A DNA stretch of 64,000 nt from Nocardioides marmotae (GTDB lineage: Bacteria; Actinomycetota; Actinomycetes; Propionibacteriales; Nocardioidaceae), in contig NZ_CP053660.1 in the NCBI RefSeq assembly GCF_013177455.1, forward strand, positions 4,216,001 to 4,280,000, written 5' to 3'. The stretch's first letter is position 1, and each line of letters starts with the position of its first letter. Positions 7,088 to 16,160 of the stretch are shown here, one piece after another. The notes under the pieces were generated by a model, which worked only from the letters and a program-made list of their open reading frames with translations, did no database searches and was not told where the DNA came from. The position numbers and the translations under genes were made by a program.

Positions 7088-8590
7088 GTGACCGCGACCG
7101 CTCCCGCCCCGACTCCCCCCGGAACGACCTCACCCCCGATCGTGGACCGGCCCGGCCGGTTGATCGCGCTGCTGGTCGGCTCGGCGTTCGTGGTGATCCT
7201 CAACGAGACGATCATGGGCGTCGCGCTGCCGGAGCTGATGCGCGAGTTCGACGTCCCGGCGACGAGCGCCCAGTGGCTGACCACGGCGTTCCTGCTGACC
7301 ATGGCGGTGGTCATCCCGGTGACCGGGTTCCTGCTGACGCGCTACCCGCTGCGCCGGGTGTTCATGGCGGCGATGATCTCCTTCACCGCAGGCACCCTGC
7401 TGGCGGCCCTCGCGCCGACCTTCGCCGTCCTGGTGGCGGCCCGGGTCGTGCAGGCCGTCGGCACCGCGCTGATGATGCCGTTGCTCATCACCACGATCCT
7501 GACCATCGTCCCCGCGGAGCGGCGCGGCCGGATGATGGGCACGATCTCGATCGTCATCTCGGTCGCCCCGGCGATCGGCCCCACCATCTCCGGCATCGTG
7601 CTGGACCAGCTCGACTGGCGCTGGATGTTCTGGCTGGTGCTGCCGATCGCGCTGGTCTCGCTGGCCCTGGGCACCGCCTGGGTCCGCAACGTCACCGAGC
7701 CGCGCGCGATCCCGCTCGACGTGCTCTCCGTCGTGCTCTCCGCCCTCGCCTTCGGTGGGGTGATCTACGGCCTGAGCAGCTTCGGCGAGGCCGCGTCGGG
7801 CGAGACGACGGTGCCGGTGTGGCTGCCGCTGGTGGTCGGCGGGGTGGCCCTGGCGCTGTTCACCTGGCGCCAGCTCAGCCTGCGCGAGCGGGCCCTGCTC
7901 GACCTGCGCACCTTCGCCAGCCGCACCTTCACCGTCGCCGTGCTGCTCGTGGCGGTCAGCATGATGGCGCTGTTCGGCACGCTGATCCTGCTGCCGATCT
8001 ACCTCCAGCAGGTCCTCGGCCTCTCCACCCTGGAGACCGGCCTGGTCCTGCTGCCCGGCGGCCTGACCATGGGCCTGCTCGCGCCGTTCGTCGGCCGGCT
8101 CTTCGACCGGGTCGGCCCGCGTCCGCTGGTCGCGCCGGGCGCCGCGATCTCCTCGGTGGCGCTGTGGTGCCTCTCGAGCCTCGGCACCGAGACCTCGCAG
8201 GGCACGGTCGTCGCGATCCACGTGCTGCTGAGCATCGGCCTGGCGCTCATGTTCACCCCGCTGATGACCTCGGCGCTGGGCTCGCTGCCGCCGCGCCTGT
8301 ACTCCCACGGCAGCGCGACCGTCTCGACGATCCAGCAGGTCGCCGGTGCGGCCGGCACGGCGCTGTTCGTCACGGTGATGACGCGCCGCTCGGTGAGCGA
8401 GGCCGAGGCCGGGGCCTCCCTGGTCGAGGCGACCGCCGAGGGCGTGCACGCCGCGCTGTTCTACGGCGGCGTCATCTCCGCCGTGGCGGTGCTGGTCGCC
8501 CTGCTCGTGCGGGGCACCGCGCCCGCCCCGGTCTCCTCGGGCCACGCCCCGTCGGCCCAGGCCCCGTCGGCCCAGGCCCCGTCCGCCTGA
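7088..8590 (+). CDS. DHA2-type MFS multidrug exporter
   Basis: A 500-residue protein with about 14 membrane helices, the DHA2 (EmrB/QacA-like) layout of drug:proton antiporters. Visible family features are SAQWLTTAFLLTMAVVIPVTG in helix 2, the motif C-like GPTISGIVLDQLDWRWMFW region near helix 5, and a central pair of helices around residues 235-260. The start is a GTG. The C-terminal tail contains a 15-base tandem repeat giving QAPSA-type repeats, which is probably unstructured. No regulator is adjacent, and the substrate range is unknown. Confidence 0.88.
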   Translation: MTATAPAPTPPGTTSPPIVDRPGRLIALLVGSAFVVILNETIMGVALPELMREFDVPATSAQWLTTAFLLTMAVVIPVTGFLLTRYPLRRVFMAAMISFTAGTLLAALAPTFAVLVAARVVQAVGTALMMPLLITTILTIVPAERRGRMMGTISIVISVAPAIGPTISGIVLDQLDWRWMFWLVLPIALVSLALGTAWVRNVTEPRAIPLDVLSVVLSALAFGGVIYGLSSFGEAASGETTVPVWLPLVVGGVALALFTWRQLSLRERALLDLRTFASRTFTVAVLLVAVSMMALFGTLILLPIYLQQVLGLSTLETGLVLLPGGLTMGLLAPFVGRLFDRVGPRPLVAPGAAISSVALWCLSSLGTETSQGTVVAIHVLLSIGLALMFTPLMTSALGSLPPRLYSHGSATVSTIQQVAGAAGTALFVTVMTRRSVSEAEAGASLVEATAEGVHAALFYGGVISAVAVLVALLVRGTAPAPVSSGHAPSAQAPSAQAPSA

Positions 8591-8648
8591 GCCGAGGGCC
8601 GTCGCCGGGTCGTCGCCTGGTCGTCGCCCGGTCGTCGTCTGGGGGCGC

Positions 8649-9236
8649 TCAGCCCCGGGCGACGGCCTTGCTGAACGTGCGCGGGGTGCCCAGCCAGTCG
8701 ACGGCCGTGCCGCCGTCCTTCTTGGCGCCGCTGACGCGGACCTCGACCCGCACGTCGGTGCTGTCGTCGGCGGCGTCGTCGCCCGCGAAGCAGTCCTGGG
8801 AGAACCGGGAGCGCACCGTCTCGGCGTCGTAGTCGAGGCGGCTGGCGTAGTCGCACTCGACCCGCTCGCCGTCGCGGTCGCCCCAGCCGTCGACCTCGAC
8901 GAGGGCGTAGTCGGTGCCGTCGAAGTAGCCGCCGACCAGCGCGTGCTCCGGCCCCTTGCTGTCGAGGTCGGTGTCGAGGTAGACCGCGCCGCCGGCCGCG
9001 GATCGGTAGGACGGGACGAGGTCGCGGTGGGTCGTGACGACGCGCAGGTTCGTCTCGCCGTTCACGACCTTGACCGAGAGCAGGTCGACGCCGGGGCCGA
9101 TGTCGCCGGCCTTGTCGGTGAACGTCGAGGTCGCGGCGTGCGCGGCGCCCGGGGTGGCGAGCACGAGGGCCGCGGCGCCGACGGCCGTCGCGGCCGCCAT
9201 CGAGCGGCGGGTGGTGGGGGACATGAAGCTGGACAT
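8649..9236 (-). CDS. Secreted protein of unknown function
   Basis: A 195-residue protein with a clear Sec signal peptide (basic MSPTTRRS, hydrophobic core, AHA/A cleavage near residue 34). The mature part is acidic, mostly beta-like, with two cysteines (VECDYAS and SQDCFAG) that could form a disulfide. I recognise no domain; the repeated pattern of Asp-rich loops recalls secreted beta-sandwich proteins. AGGAG lies five bases before the ATG, fixing the start. It is convergent with the exporter gene. Confidence 0.8.
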   Translation of the reverse strand: MSSFMSPTTRRSMAAATAVGAAALVLATPGAAHAATSTFTDKAGDIGPGVDLLSVKVVNGETNLRVVTTHRDLVPSYRSAAGGAVYLDTDLDSKGPEHALVGGYFDGTDYALVEVDGWGDRDGERVECDYASRLDYDAETVRSRFSQDCFAGDDAADDSTDVRVEVRVSGAKKDGGTAVDWLGTPRTFSKAVARG

Positions 9237-9338
9237 GGTGACTCCTGGTGTGGGGGAACGTCCTTCACCAGGGAGGACGCTCCGCGGAGCCGTCCGGTTG
9301 CGGCCGGGAGGCGATCGGTTGCCGGGAGCCCGGTCGGC

Positions 9339-10133
9339 TCAGAGGCCGGGCAGCGCCGGGACGAGGCCGCGCACGACGTCGTACGTCGCCCGGTCGGCCG
9401 CCACGACCAGGCCCGACGGCGGCGGGCCCTGCGGCCGGTACGGCTCGCCCCGGAACGTCCCGACGTGCCCGCCGGCCTCGGCGACGAGCAGCGAGCCCGG
9501 GGCGTGGTCCCACGGCTTGGTCTTCTTGTAGAGCGCGTAGTCGGCGCGGCCGTCGACGATCGCGGGGTAGTCCACCCCGCAGCAGCGCCAGGACAGCTCG
9601 AGGGTCCGCAGGGTGCCGAGCGCGCGGCCGATCCAGCCGCGGCGCGAGGTGATGCCGAGCAGGCCGTCGCCCACGGGCGGACGGTGCACCCGCACGTCGT
9701 TGCGCCACGCGCCGGCGCCCCGCTCGGCGACGTACGCCGCCCGGTGCTGCGGCTGCCAGATCCAGCTGCGCACGACGTCGCCGCCGCGCAGCTCGGCCAC
9801 CATCACCGCGTGGTCCGGCGAGTCCTTGACGAAGTTCCGGGTGCCGTCGACGGGGTCGACGGTGAAGGCGTGCTCGGCCGAGCGGAACCGGTCGAGGACC
9901 GTCGGGTCGGCCGACGCGGCCTCCTCGCCGAGCACCAGCGCGTCGGGATAGGCCGCGGTGAGCCGCCGGGTGATGAGGACCTCGGCCTCCCGGTCCGCCA
10001 CGGTGACCAGGTCGCCCGGGTGCGACTTGGAGGAGACGTCGCCCTCGGCCAGCCGCCGGAACCGCGGCGTGATGACCTCGTCGGCGACCTCCTCCAGCAT
10101 CGCGAGCACCTCGGCGGTGCCGAGCTCAGGCAT
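9339..10133 (-). CDS. Inositol monophosphatase family protein (HisN-like phosphatase)
   Basis: A 264-residue Mg2+-dependent phosphatase. The metal-site motifs are present: GEEAA (about residue 65), DPVDGTRNF (about 85-93) and WDHAPGSLLVAEAGG (about 207-221). Family members hydrolyse histidinol phosphate, inositol phosphate or related small phosphate esters. No his genes are nearby, so the exact substrate is open. ATG 10131-10133 is the only methionine near the N-terminus that gives the usual length. The gene ends 98 bases after the start of the secreted protein gene downstream and appears monocistronic. Confidence 0.85.
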   Translation of the reverse strand: MPELGTAEVLAMLEEVADEVITPRFRRLAEGDVSSKSHPGDLVTVADREAEVLITRRLTAAYPDALVLGEEAASADPTVLDRFRSAEHAFTVDPVDGTRNFVKDSPDHAVMVAELRGGDVVRSWIWQPQHRAAYVAERGAGAWRNDVRVHRPPVGDGLLGITSRRGWIGRALGTLRTLELSWRCCGVDYPAIVDGRADYALYKKTKPWDHAPGSLLVAEAGGHVGTFRGEPYRPQGPPPSGLVVAADRATYDVVRGLVPALPGL

Positions 10134-10279
10134 CGGCGCCGTCCCTCTCCCGGCCGGCGCGGGCGCAGGTGCCCGACGTGGACCGCGCGTCCTCCGCGTC
10201 GCTCGCCATGTCGTCACCTTTCCGCGCCGTCTGCCACCGGACCGCCTGCACGCTAGCCGCTCGGCCGGGCGAGCGGTGC

Positions 10280-11430
10280 TCAGACCCCGAGCCAGTCCGC
10301 GGCGCGGTGGCTGAAGCGCTTCAGCGCCCGGGCCTGCACCCGGGTCAGCTCGCCGGCGCGCCGCTCGCGGGTCACGCGGTCGCGGAAGACCTCGAGGCGG
10401 CGGGCGGCGGCGACGTCGCGCCCGCCGGCGGCGTACCGCACGACGGCCTGGACCGGGCGGCGCAGCGCCCGCGCCCGGTCCGCGCGGATCCGCTGGTGGG
10501 CGACGAGGCCGTCGAAGCGGCGCAGCACCCGGTCGCCGGCGGACGGGGCGGGGGCGACGGGCAGCCCGAGGGTGCGGATCGCGGCCTCGGCATCTGCTCC
10601 TCGCCGAAGGCGTTGGGGTGCACGACGACCGGGTTGGTGCCGCCGAAGACCGGCTCGATCCAGCGGGTCCCGGCGGGCTGGCAGGCGTCGTGGCCCTCGG
10701 AGACGCCCGCGAGGTCGACGTACGTCGCGCCGGTCGCCTCGGCCGCGCGGCGCACGGCGTCGTTGAGGGTGGCCTGGAGCCCGCGGAGGTAGGGCACGTC
10801 GCCCTCGGCGACCGGCATCCGGCCGAAGCAGCTGCCCTCGGCGGGGAGGATCCACGGGTAGCCGAGCACGCCGACCTGCGCCCGCGGCGCGCGCTCACGG
10901 ACGTCGGTGAGCGCCTGCACGAGCGCGGGGTACGTCGCGTCGCGGACGATGTCCTCGTAGGCCGAGCCGTTCGCGTCGCGGCACGGGCTGCCCGCGCCCC
11001 CGGTGGAGAAGCCGGCGATGCTGCACTCGCGGATCGCGTCGCCGAAGACGCCGCCGTCGTTGCCGCCGATGGTCACCGTGACCAGCGTGGTGCTGGCCGA
11101 CAGCGCGTCGAGCTGCGGCGCGACGCCGGGGTGCTGGGAGGTGCGGAAGTGGGAGGTGTCCGCCCCGCCGCAGGTCACGTCGGTGAGGGCCGCGCCGGTG
11201 CGCGCGGCGAGCACGTGCGGGTAGTTGCGGCTCGAGCGCTGGCACTCCACCGGCGCCGTCGGGTCCACCGGCTCGACGCCGGCCGCGGAGGCGTAGGAGT
11301 CGCCGAGGGCGACGTACGTCGGTCCGGCAGGTGCGGCGGCGCCGGGGCCGGCGCCCGCGACGAGGAACGCGGCGCTGACCGCGGAGAGGGAGGCGAGGCT
11401 CGCCAGGGACCTGGTGGTGCGACGGGGCAT
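10280..11430 (-). pseudogene. SGNH/GDSL esterase with a single-base frameshift
   Basis: The N-terminal part encodes a secreted SGNH hydrolase: signal peptide, GDSYAS nucleophile block, CGGADT, GGND and the C-terminal block VVVHPNA with the catalytic histidine, plus the paired cysteines of Streptomyces-type esterases. After FGEEQM the frame continues only as Arg/Pro/Ser-rich sequence. In the neighbouring frame the expected helix (EAAIRTLGLPV) begins at that point and runs about 95 residues further to a proper stop. One missing C between bases 10590 and 10591 explains this. All catalytic blocks precede the break, so a truncated enzyme could still act. It may be a sequencing error or a real recent lesion. 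Confidence 0.75.
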
Positions 11431-11762
11431 GGGTGCGGCTCTCCGGACGGGCGGCGGGGCGTGTGGGCCCGGACACGGTACGCCGCGTCGGCCAGCCGGG
11501 CGGGCTCGCTGGCGTGCGTGCCGGCCCTGCCCGATGGTCCTAGTACCCGCCGTTCTCCCGCGTCGCGGCCCTCGGGACGCCTAGCGTGGACCCTGGTCAC
11601 CCCTCCGGAGCAGCGGCCGGCGAGGCTGACCGAGGTACGGCGGAGCGCGCACGTGCCGTCCGACCCGGACCCGCGCAGCGGCTGGTTCGTCGGGTGGAAC
11701 GGCTCGTGCGCGCCACCGTCGTACGCCGGCCCACCGGCCCACCGCCCGCGGCGCGGGCACCG
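11431..11762. other. Intergenic gap without a convincing gene
   Basis: No reading frame here has the third-position G+C bias of the neighbouring genes. The region lies between the upstream end of the esterase gene and the promoter of the small CxxC gene, and probably holds both promoters. I see no RNA gene or repeat. Confidence 0.5.
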
Positions 11763-11768
11763 TAGGCT
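11763..11768 (+). promoter_or_regulatory. Leaderless -10 element of the small CxxC gene
   Basis: TAGGCT 7 bases before the GTG start, with no Shine-Dalgarno site between. Confidence 0.45.
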
Positions 11769-11775
11769 CGGTGGC

Positions 11776-12093
11776 GTGACCGCCAGCCGATCCGCCCGCG
11801 GCCGACGCGCCGCCGTCCAGGCCGGCCCCCTCGCCCGGGTGACCGTCGACGTCGACACCGAGGACCAGCTGGTCTACAAGATCAGCTGCACCTCCTGCAC
11901 CGTGCGCGGCGGCAAGCCCTGGTCGGCGTACCGCCCCGGCGCCGACAACGGCTACCTCGCCGCCATGGACCGCTGGTCCTTCCACCTCGTCGAGCGCCAC
12001 CCCGGGGAGCAGGCCCCGTGCCTGGAGTTCCTGGGCGAGGCCCAGCAGCGGCTGCACGAGCGACGCGAGGGCGGAACATCCACCGACGAGTGA
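11776..12093 (+). CDS. Small protein with a CTSC motif, unknown function
   Basis: A 105-residue protein whose codons show the strong G/C third-position bias of true genes here. After a basic N-terminus it has a beta-like segment (LVYKISCTSC, a CxxC pair at about residues 43-46) and a C-terminal amphipathic part (WSFHLVERHPGEQAPC). A third cysteine follows near residue 84. The cysteines could bind metal or form a disulfide, but I know no named family. GTG was chosen because of the -10-like TAGGCT 7 bases upstream. The gene ends 14 bases before the flavoenzyme gene and may be cotranscribed with it. Confidence 0.7.
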   Translation: MTASRSARGRRAAVQAGPLARVTVDVDTEDQLVYKISCTSCTVRGGKPWSAYRPGADNGYLAAMDRWSFHLVERHPGEQAPCLEFLGEAQQRLHERREGGTSTDE

Positions 12094-12107
12094 ATGTTCA
12101 ACCAACC

Positions 12108-13127
12108 ATGAAGAACATCGGGTTCCTGTCGTTCGGCCACTGGACGCCCTCGCCGCAGTCGCAGACGCGGTCGGCCTCCGACGCGCTGCTCCAGTCGATC
12201 GACCTCGCGGTCGCGGCCGAGGAGCTCGGCGTCGACGGGGCGTACTTCCGGGTCCACCACTTCGCCCGGCAGCTCGCCTCGCCCTTCCCGCTGCTCGCCG
12301 CGGTCGGCGCGCGCACCAGCCGGATCGAGATCGGCACCGGCGTGATCGACATGCGCTACGAGAACCCGCTCTACATGGCCGAGGACGCCGGCTCCGCCGA
12401 CCTCATCTCCGGCGGCAGGCTGCAGCTCGGCATCAGCCGCGGGTCACCGGAGCAGGTCGTCGACGGGTTCCGCTACTTCGGCTACGAGCCGCCGGAGGGC
12501 ATGGACCACGCCGACATGGCCCGCCGGCACACCGAGGTCTTCCTCCAGGTCATCGAGGGCGAGGGCTTCGCCGAGCCCAACCCGCGCCCGATGTTCCCCA
12601 ACCCGCCCGGGCTGCTGCGCCTCGAGCCGCACGCGCCGGGCCTGCGCGACCGGATCTGGTGGGGCGCCGGCTCCCGCGCGACCGCGGAGTGGACCGCGCA
12701 GCAGGGCATGAACCTGATGAGCTCCACGCTGCTCACCGAGGACACCGGCGTGCCGTTCCACCGGCTCCAGGCCGAGCAGATCGAGCGGTACCGCAAGGCC
12801 TGGACCGACGCCGGCCACCCCCGCGAGCCGCGCGTCTCGGTCAGCCGCAGCATCTTCCCGATCGTCAGCGACGCCGACCGCGCCTACTTCGGGCACGAGT
12901 CCCGCAGCCAGGACCAGGTCGGCATGATCGACGGCGGCCGGGCGCGGTTCGGCAAGACGTACGCCGGCGAGCCCGACCAGCTCGTCCGCGAGCTCGCCGA
13001 GGACGAGGCGGTCGCCGCAGCCGACACGCTGCTGCTCACCGTGCCCAACCAGCTCGGCGTCGACTACAACGCCCACGTGCTCCAGGCGGTCGTCGAGCAC
13101 GTCGCGCCCGCCCTCGGCTGGCGCTGA
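12108..13127 (+). CDS. Luciferase-like (LLM) flavin-dependent oxidoreductase
   Basis: A 339-residue member of the bacterial luciferase-like monooxygenase family, a TIM barrel that uses F420 or reduced FMN. Visible features include LAVAAEELGVDGAYFRVHHF near the N-terminus, IEIGTGVIDMRYENP and LQLGISRGSPEQV. Length is normal. The substrate cannot be deduced; members range from alkanal to sulfonate and F420-dependent sugar oxidation. The ATG was taken because it starts the conserved beta-strand (MKNIGFLSFGHW). Convergent with a TetR regulator downstream. Confidence 0.82.
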   Translation: MKNIGFLSFGHWTPSPQSQTRSASDALLQSIDLAVAAEELGVDGAYFRVHHFARQLASPFPLLAAVGARTSRIEIGTGVIDMRYENPLYMAEDAGSADLISGGRLQLGISRGSPEQVVDGFRYFGYEPPEGMDHADMARRHTEVFLQVIEGEGFAEPNPRPMFPNPPGLLRLEPHAPGLRDRIWWGAGSRATAEWTAQQGMNLMSSTLLTEDTGVPFHRLQAEQIERYRKAWTDAGHPREPRVSVSRSIFPIVSDADRAYFGHESRSQDQVGMIDGGRARFGKTYAGEPDQLVRELAEDEAVAAADTLLLTVPNQLGVDYNAHVLQAVVEHVAPALGWR

Positions 13128-13149
13128 GCGCCCGCTCCGGCATCCCGGA

Positions 13150-13827
13150 TCAGGCCAGCAGGTCGCGGATCTGGGGCAGCAACCGGTCGAGGTCGGCGGC
13201 GTCGCGCAGGACCAGCACGGCCGGCAGCGGCTCGGCGGTGGCGGCCTCGCGGCCGGGCACGTCGACGTGCGACTCCACCTCGGCCATCGCCGCGCGGAAG
13301 GCGCGGCGGGCGTCGCCGGTGGTGGCCAGCTGCCCGCGCAGCCAGGCCCGCAGCACGTGGTTGTGCCCGGTGACCACGCCGTTCGCGATGAGCTCGGCGC
13401 GCAGCAGGCTCTCCGGCGTCCCGCCGAGCCAGCCGTGGATGTGGCGGGCGAAGATCCGCTCGTACTGCCGGATCCCCGCCCGCTCGCGCTCCTGCAGCGC
13501 CGGCACGGTGCGGGTCAGCCGGTAGCGGCGACGCGCCCGCTCGCCCTCGTCGAGGTAGTGCTGGAGCACCAGCGCGGCCGCCTCGGAGACGCCGACCACC
13601 GCGGTCCGCGGCGTCGCGGTCGCCAGGCGTGCCCCGATCGCGCTCAGCAGCTGCTCGTGGTCGGGGAAGACCGCGTGCTCCTTGGAGCGGAACTGCCGGA
13701 AGAACGTCGTGCGCCCGACCCCCGCCCGCGCCGCGATGTCCTCGACCGTCGTGGCGTCGTACCCGCGCTCGGCGAACAGGTCGAAGGCCGCATCGACGAT
13801 GCGCTCCCGCGTGCTCGACTCCGGCAC
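13150..13827 (-). CDS. TetR-family regulator divergent from hydroxyacyl-CoA dehydrogenase
   Basis: A 225-residue repressor. The HTH domain occupies residues 5-52 (RERIVDAAFDLFAERGYDATTVEDIA, then RAGVGRTTFFRQF); the remainder is a helical ligand domain. GTG 13825-13827 is preceded by GGGAGG at 8 bases. It faces the 3-hydroxyacyl-CoA and acyl-CoA dehydrogenase genes across a 127-base gap holding a perfect 7-base inverted repeat, so it most likely represses them and itself until an acyl-CoA or fatty acid binds. The ligand is inferred from the neighbours. Confidence 0.85.
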   Translation of the reverse strand: MPESSTRERIVDAAFDLFAERGYDATTVEDIAARAGVGRTTFFRQFRSKEHAVFPDHEQLLSAIGARLATATPRTAVVGVSEAAALVLQHYLDEGERARRRYRLTRTVPALQERERAGIRQYERIFARHIHGWLGGTPESLLRAELIANGVVTGHNHVLRAWLRGQLATTGDARRAFRAAMAEVESHVDVPGREAATAEPLPAVLVLRDAADLDRLLPQIRDLLA

Positions 13828-13887
13828 CGCCCCCACCTCCCGTTCGTGCTCGACCGGTGCTCCCCCGGCCTGCTGCCCGCAGCCTAG

Positions 13888-13904
13888 ACGGTACGGAGTA
13901 CCGT
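13888..13904. promoter_or_regulatory. TetR operator candidate (ACGGTAC-GGA-GTACCGT)
   Basis: A perfect inverted repeat with 7-base arms and a 3-base centre in the divergent gap between the TetR gene and the dehydrogenase genes. Its place and symmetry fit a dimeric TetR site. Confidence 0.6.
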
Positions 13905-13954
13905 GACCGCGGCATCCGGTGCCACGGTGGCCCGGGCGGAGGAGGGACGCAGGC

Positions 13955-14809
13955 GTGGAGCGCGTAGGAGTGGTCGGGTTCGGGCTCATGGGAGCCGGTA
14001 TCGCGGAGGTCAGCGCACGCGCCGGCCTCGACGTCGTCGTCGTGGACGCCGACCAGGCAGCGCTGGACCGGGGCCGCTCGCGGCTCGAGGCGTCCCTGCG
14101 CCGCGCCGAGGCCAAGGGCAAGCTGACCGCGGCCGAGGGCTCCGCCGACGACGTGCTCGCGCGGATCCGGCCGGTCACCGAGCTCGACGCGCTCGCCGAC
14201 CGCCAGCTCGTCGTCGAGGCGATCGTCGAGGACGAGGCGGCGAAGGTCGACCTGTTCCGCACCCTCGACAAGACGCTCACCGACGACCAGGCGATCCTGG
14301 CCTCGAACACCTCCTCGATCCCGATCATGAAGCTCGGCGTGGTCACCCAGCGCCCCGAGCACGTGCTCGGCATCCACTTCTTCAACCCGGTGCCGGTGCT
14401 CAAGCTCGTCGAGCTGGTCCCGAGCCTGCTGACCGCGCCGGAGACCACCGAGCGCAGCCGCGCCTTCGTCCAGGACCGGCTGGGCAAGCAGGCCATCGAC
14501 TGCCAGGACCGCGCCGGCTTCGTCGTCAACGCGCTGCTGATCCCCTTCATCCTCTCCGCGATCCGGATGTACGAGTCCGGCTTCGCCTCCGCCGAGGACA
14601 TCGACCAAGGCCTCGTGCTCGGCGCCGCGCACCCGCAGGGCCCGCTCGCGCTGGCCGACCTGATCGGCCTCGACACCACCAAGGCCGTCGCCGAGTCGCT
14701 CTACGAGGAGTTCAAGGAGCCGCTGTACGCCGCCCCGCCGCTGCTCCAGCGCATGGTCGACGCCGGCCTGCTCGGCCGCAAGAGCGGCCGTGGCTTCTAC
14801 ACCTACTGA
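13955..14809 (+). CDS. 3-Hydroxyacyl-CoA dehydrogenase (3-hydroxybutyryl-CoA type)
   Basis: A 284-residue enzyme, the normal length for single-domain NAD(P)-dependent 3-hydroxybutyryl-CoA dehydrogenases such as FadB2. The Rossmann motif VGFGLMGAGIAEV is at residues 6-18, ASNTSSIPI and HFFNPVPVLKLVE (catalytic His) lie near residues 115 and 143, and DLIGLDTT sits in the C-terminal dimerisation domain. It oxidises 3-hydroxyacyl-CoA to 3-ketoacyl-CoA. GTG start, with GGAGG 9 bases before it. The acyl-CoA dehydrogenase 42 bases downstream would supply an earlier step of the same beta-oxidation. Confidence 0.88.
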   Translation: MERVGVVGFGLMGAGIAEVSARAGLDVVVVDADQAALDRGRSRLEASLRRAEAKGKLTAAEGSADDVLARIRPVTELDALADRQLVVEAIVEDEAAKVDLFRTLDKTLTDDQAILASNTSSIPIMKLGVVTQRPEHVLGIHFFNPVPVLKLVELVPSLLTAPETTERSRAFVQDRLGKQAIDCQDRAGFVVNALLIPFILSAIRMYESGFASAEDIDQGLVLGAAHPQGPLALADLIGLDTTKAVAESLYEEFKEPLYAAPPLLQRMVDAGLLGRKSGRGFYTY

Positions 14810-14851
14810 TCCACCGCTGATCCACCACCCGATCCACCGGAGAACGCACCG

Positions 14852-16024
14852 ATGAGCACCGACTTCCCCCTCTACGACACCTCCGAGGAGCACCGCGCCG
14901 TCCGCGAGGCCGTCCGCGCGCTCTGCGACGCCAAGGTGGCGCCGTACGCCGCGGAGGTCGACGAGCAGGCCCGCTTCCCCCAGGAGGCGGCCGACGCGCT
15001 GCTCGCGGCCGACTTCCACGCCCCGCACGTCCCCGAGGAGTACGGCGGCGCCGGTGCCGACGCGCTCGCCACGGTCATCGTGATCGAGGAGGTCGCGCGC
15101 GCCGACGTCTCCGCCTCGCTGATCCCGGCCGTGAACAAGCTCGGCTCGCTCCCGGTGCAGATTGCGGGCTCGGAGGAGCTCAAGAAGCACTACCTCGGCG
15201 CGCTCGCCCGCGGCGAGGGCGGCTTCTCCTACTGCCTCTCCGAGCCCGAGGCCGGCTCGGACGCCGTCTCGATGCGCACCCGCGCGGTGCGCGACGGCGA
15301 CGGGTGGGTGCTCGACGGCGTCAAGCGGTGGATCACCAACGCCGGCGTCTCGGAGTACTACACCGTCCTCGCCGTCACCGACCCCGAGAAGCGCTCCAAG
15401 GGCATCTCGGCGTTCGTGGTCGAGAAGTCCGACCCGGGCGTCTCCTTCGGCGCCCCGGAGAAGAAGCTCGGCATCAAGGGCTCCCCCACCCGCGAGGTCT
15501 ACCTCGACAAGGTCCGCATCCCCGCGGACCGGATGATCGGCGCCGAGGGCACCGGCTTCGCCACTGCGATGAAGACCCTCGACCACACCCGCGTCACCAT
15601 CGCCGCCCAGGCCGTCGGCGTCGCCCAGGGCGCGCTCGACCACGCGCTGGCCTACGCCAAGGAGCGCCGGCAGTTCGGGAAGCCGATCGCGGACTTCCAG
15701 GGCCTGCAGTTCATGCTCGCCGACATGGGCATGAAGGTGGAGGCCGCGCGCCAGATGACGTACGCCGCCGCCGGCCGCTCCGAGCGCGGCGACGCCGACC
15801 TCACCTTCTTCGGCGCCGCGGCCAAGTGCTTCGCCTCCGACGTGGCCATGGAGGTCACCACCAACGCGGTCCAGGTGCTCGGCGGCTACGGCTACACCCG
15901 CGACTACCCGCTCGAGCGGATGATGCGCGATGCCAAGATCACCCAGATCTACGAGGGCACCAACCAGGTCCAGCGGATCGTGATGGCCCGCCAGCTCCTC
16001 GCCGGGGTGCAGTCGAGCATCTGA
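14852..16024 (+). CDS. Short-chain-type acyl-CoA dehydrogenase
   Basis: A 390-residue FAD enzyme. FAD/substrate motifs FSYCLSEPEAGSDA and WITNAGVSEYYTVLA are present, and the C-terminus has IYEGTNQVQRIVMAR, whose Glu matches the catalytic base of short- and medium-chain acyl-CoA dehydrogenases. It makes the 2-enoyl-CoA in beta-oxidation. GGAGA lies 8 bases before the ATG. It follows the 3-hydroxyacyl-CoA dehydrogenase gene in what looks like a two-gene unit controlled by the divergent TetR protein. A hairpin follows. Confidence 0.9.
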   Translation: MSTDFPLYDTSEEHRAVREAVRALCDAKVAPYAAEVDEQARFPQEAADALLAADFHAPHVPEEYGGAGADALATVIVIEEVARADVSASLIPAVNKLGSLPVQIAGSEELKKHYLGALARGEGGFSYCLSEPEAGSDAVSMRTRAVRDGDGWVLDGVKRWITNAGVSEYYTVLAVTDPEKRSKGISAFVVEKSDPGVSFGAPEKKLGIKGSPTREVYLDKVRIPADRMIGAEGTGFATAMKTLDHTRVTIAAQAVGVAQGALDHALAYAKERRQFGKPIADFQGLQFMLADMGMKVEAARQMTYAAAGRSERGDADLTFFGAAAKCFASDVAMEVTTNAVQVLGGYGYTRDYPLERMMRDAKITQIYEGTNQVQRIVMARQLLAGVQSSI

Positions 16025-16031
16025 GCGACCG

Positions 16032-16055
16032 GCGCCCCCGCGGCTCCGCGGGCGC
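16032..16055 (+). terminator. Terminator-like hairpin after the acyl-CoA dehydrogenase
   Basis: GCGCCCCCGCGG and CCGCGGGCGC pair with a two-base loop and a bulge, 7 bases after the stop. No U-tract. Confidence 0.45.
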
Positions 16056-16160
16056 GACCACGATCGGGCGGGCCGTGCTTCACTGGAAGACGGCCGGTGG
16101 ACGCGGGCCGTCCGGTCGACACCCCGAGGCCCTGCTCCGACGTACGGAGGGTGTGTCGTC

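Noticed and set aside
11586..11765. A 59-codon GTG frame in the gap before the CxxC gene
   Set aside because: Third codon positions lack the strong G/C bias of real genes here and the product is Arg/Pro/Ala-rich noise.
14808..14838. Three copies of GATCCACC between two dehydrogenase genes
   Set aside because: Short, imperfect and probably chance; no palindrome or promoter can be tied to it.
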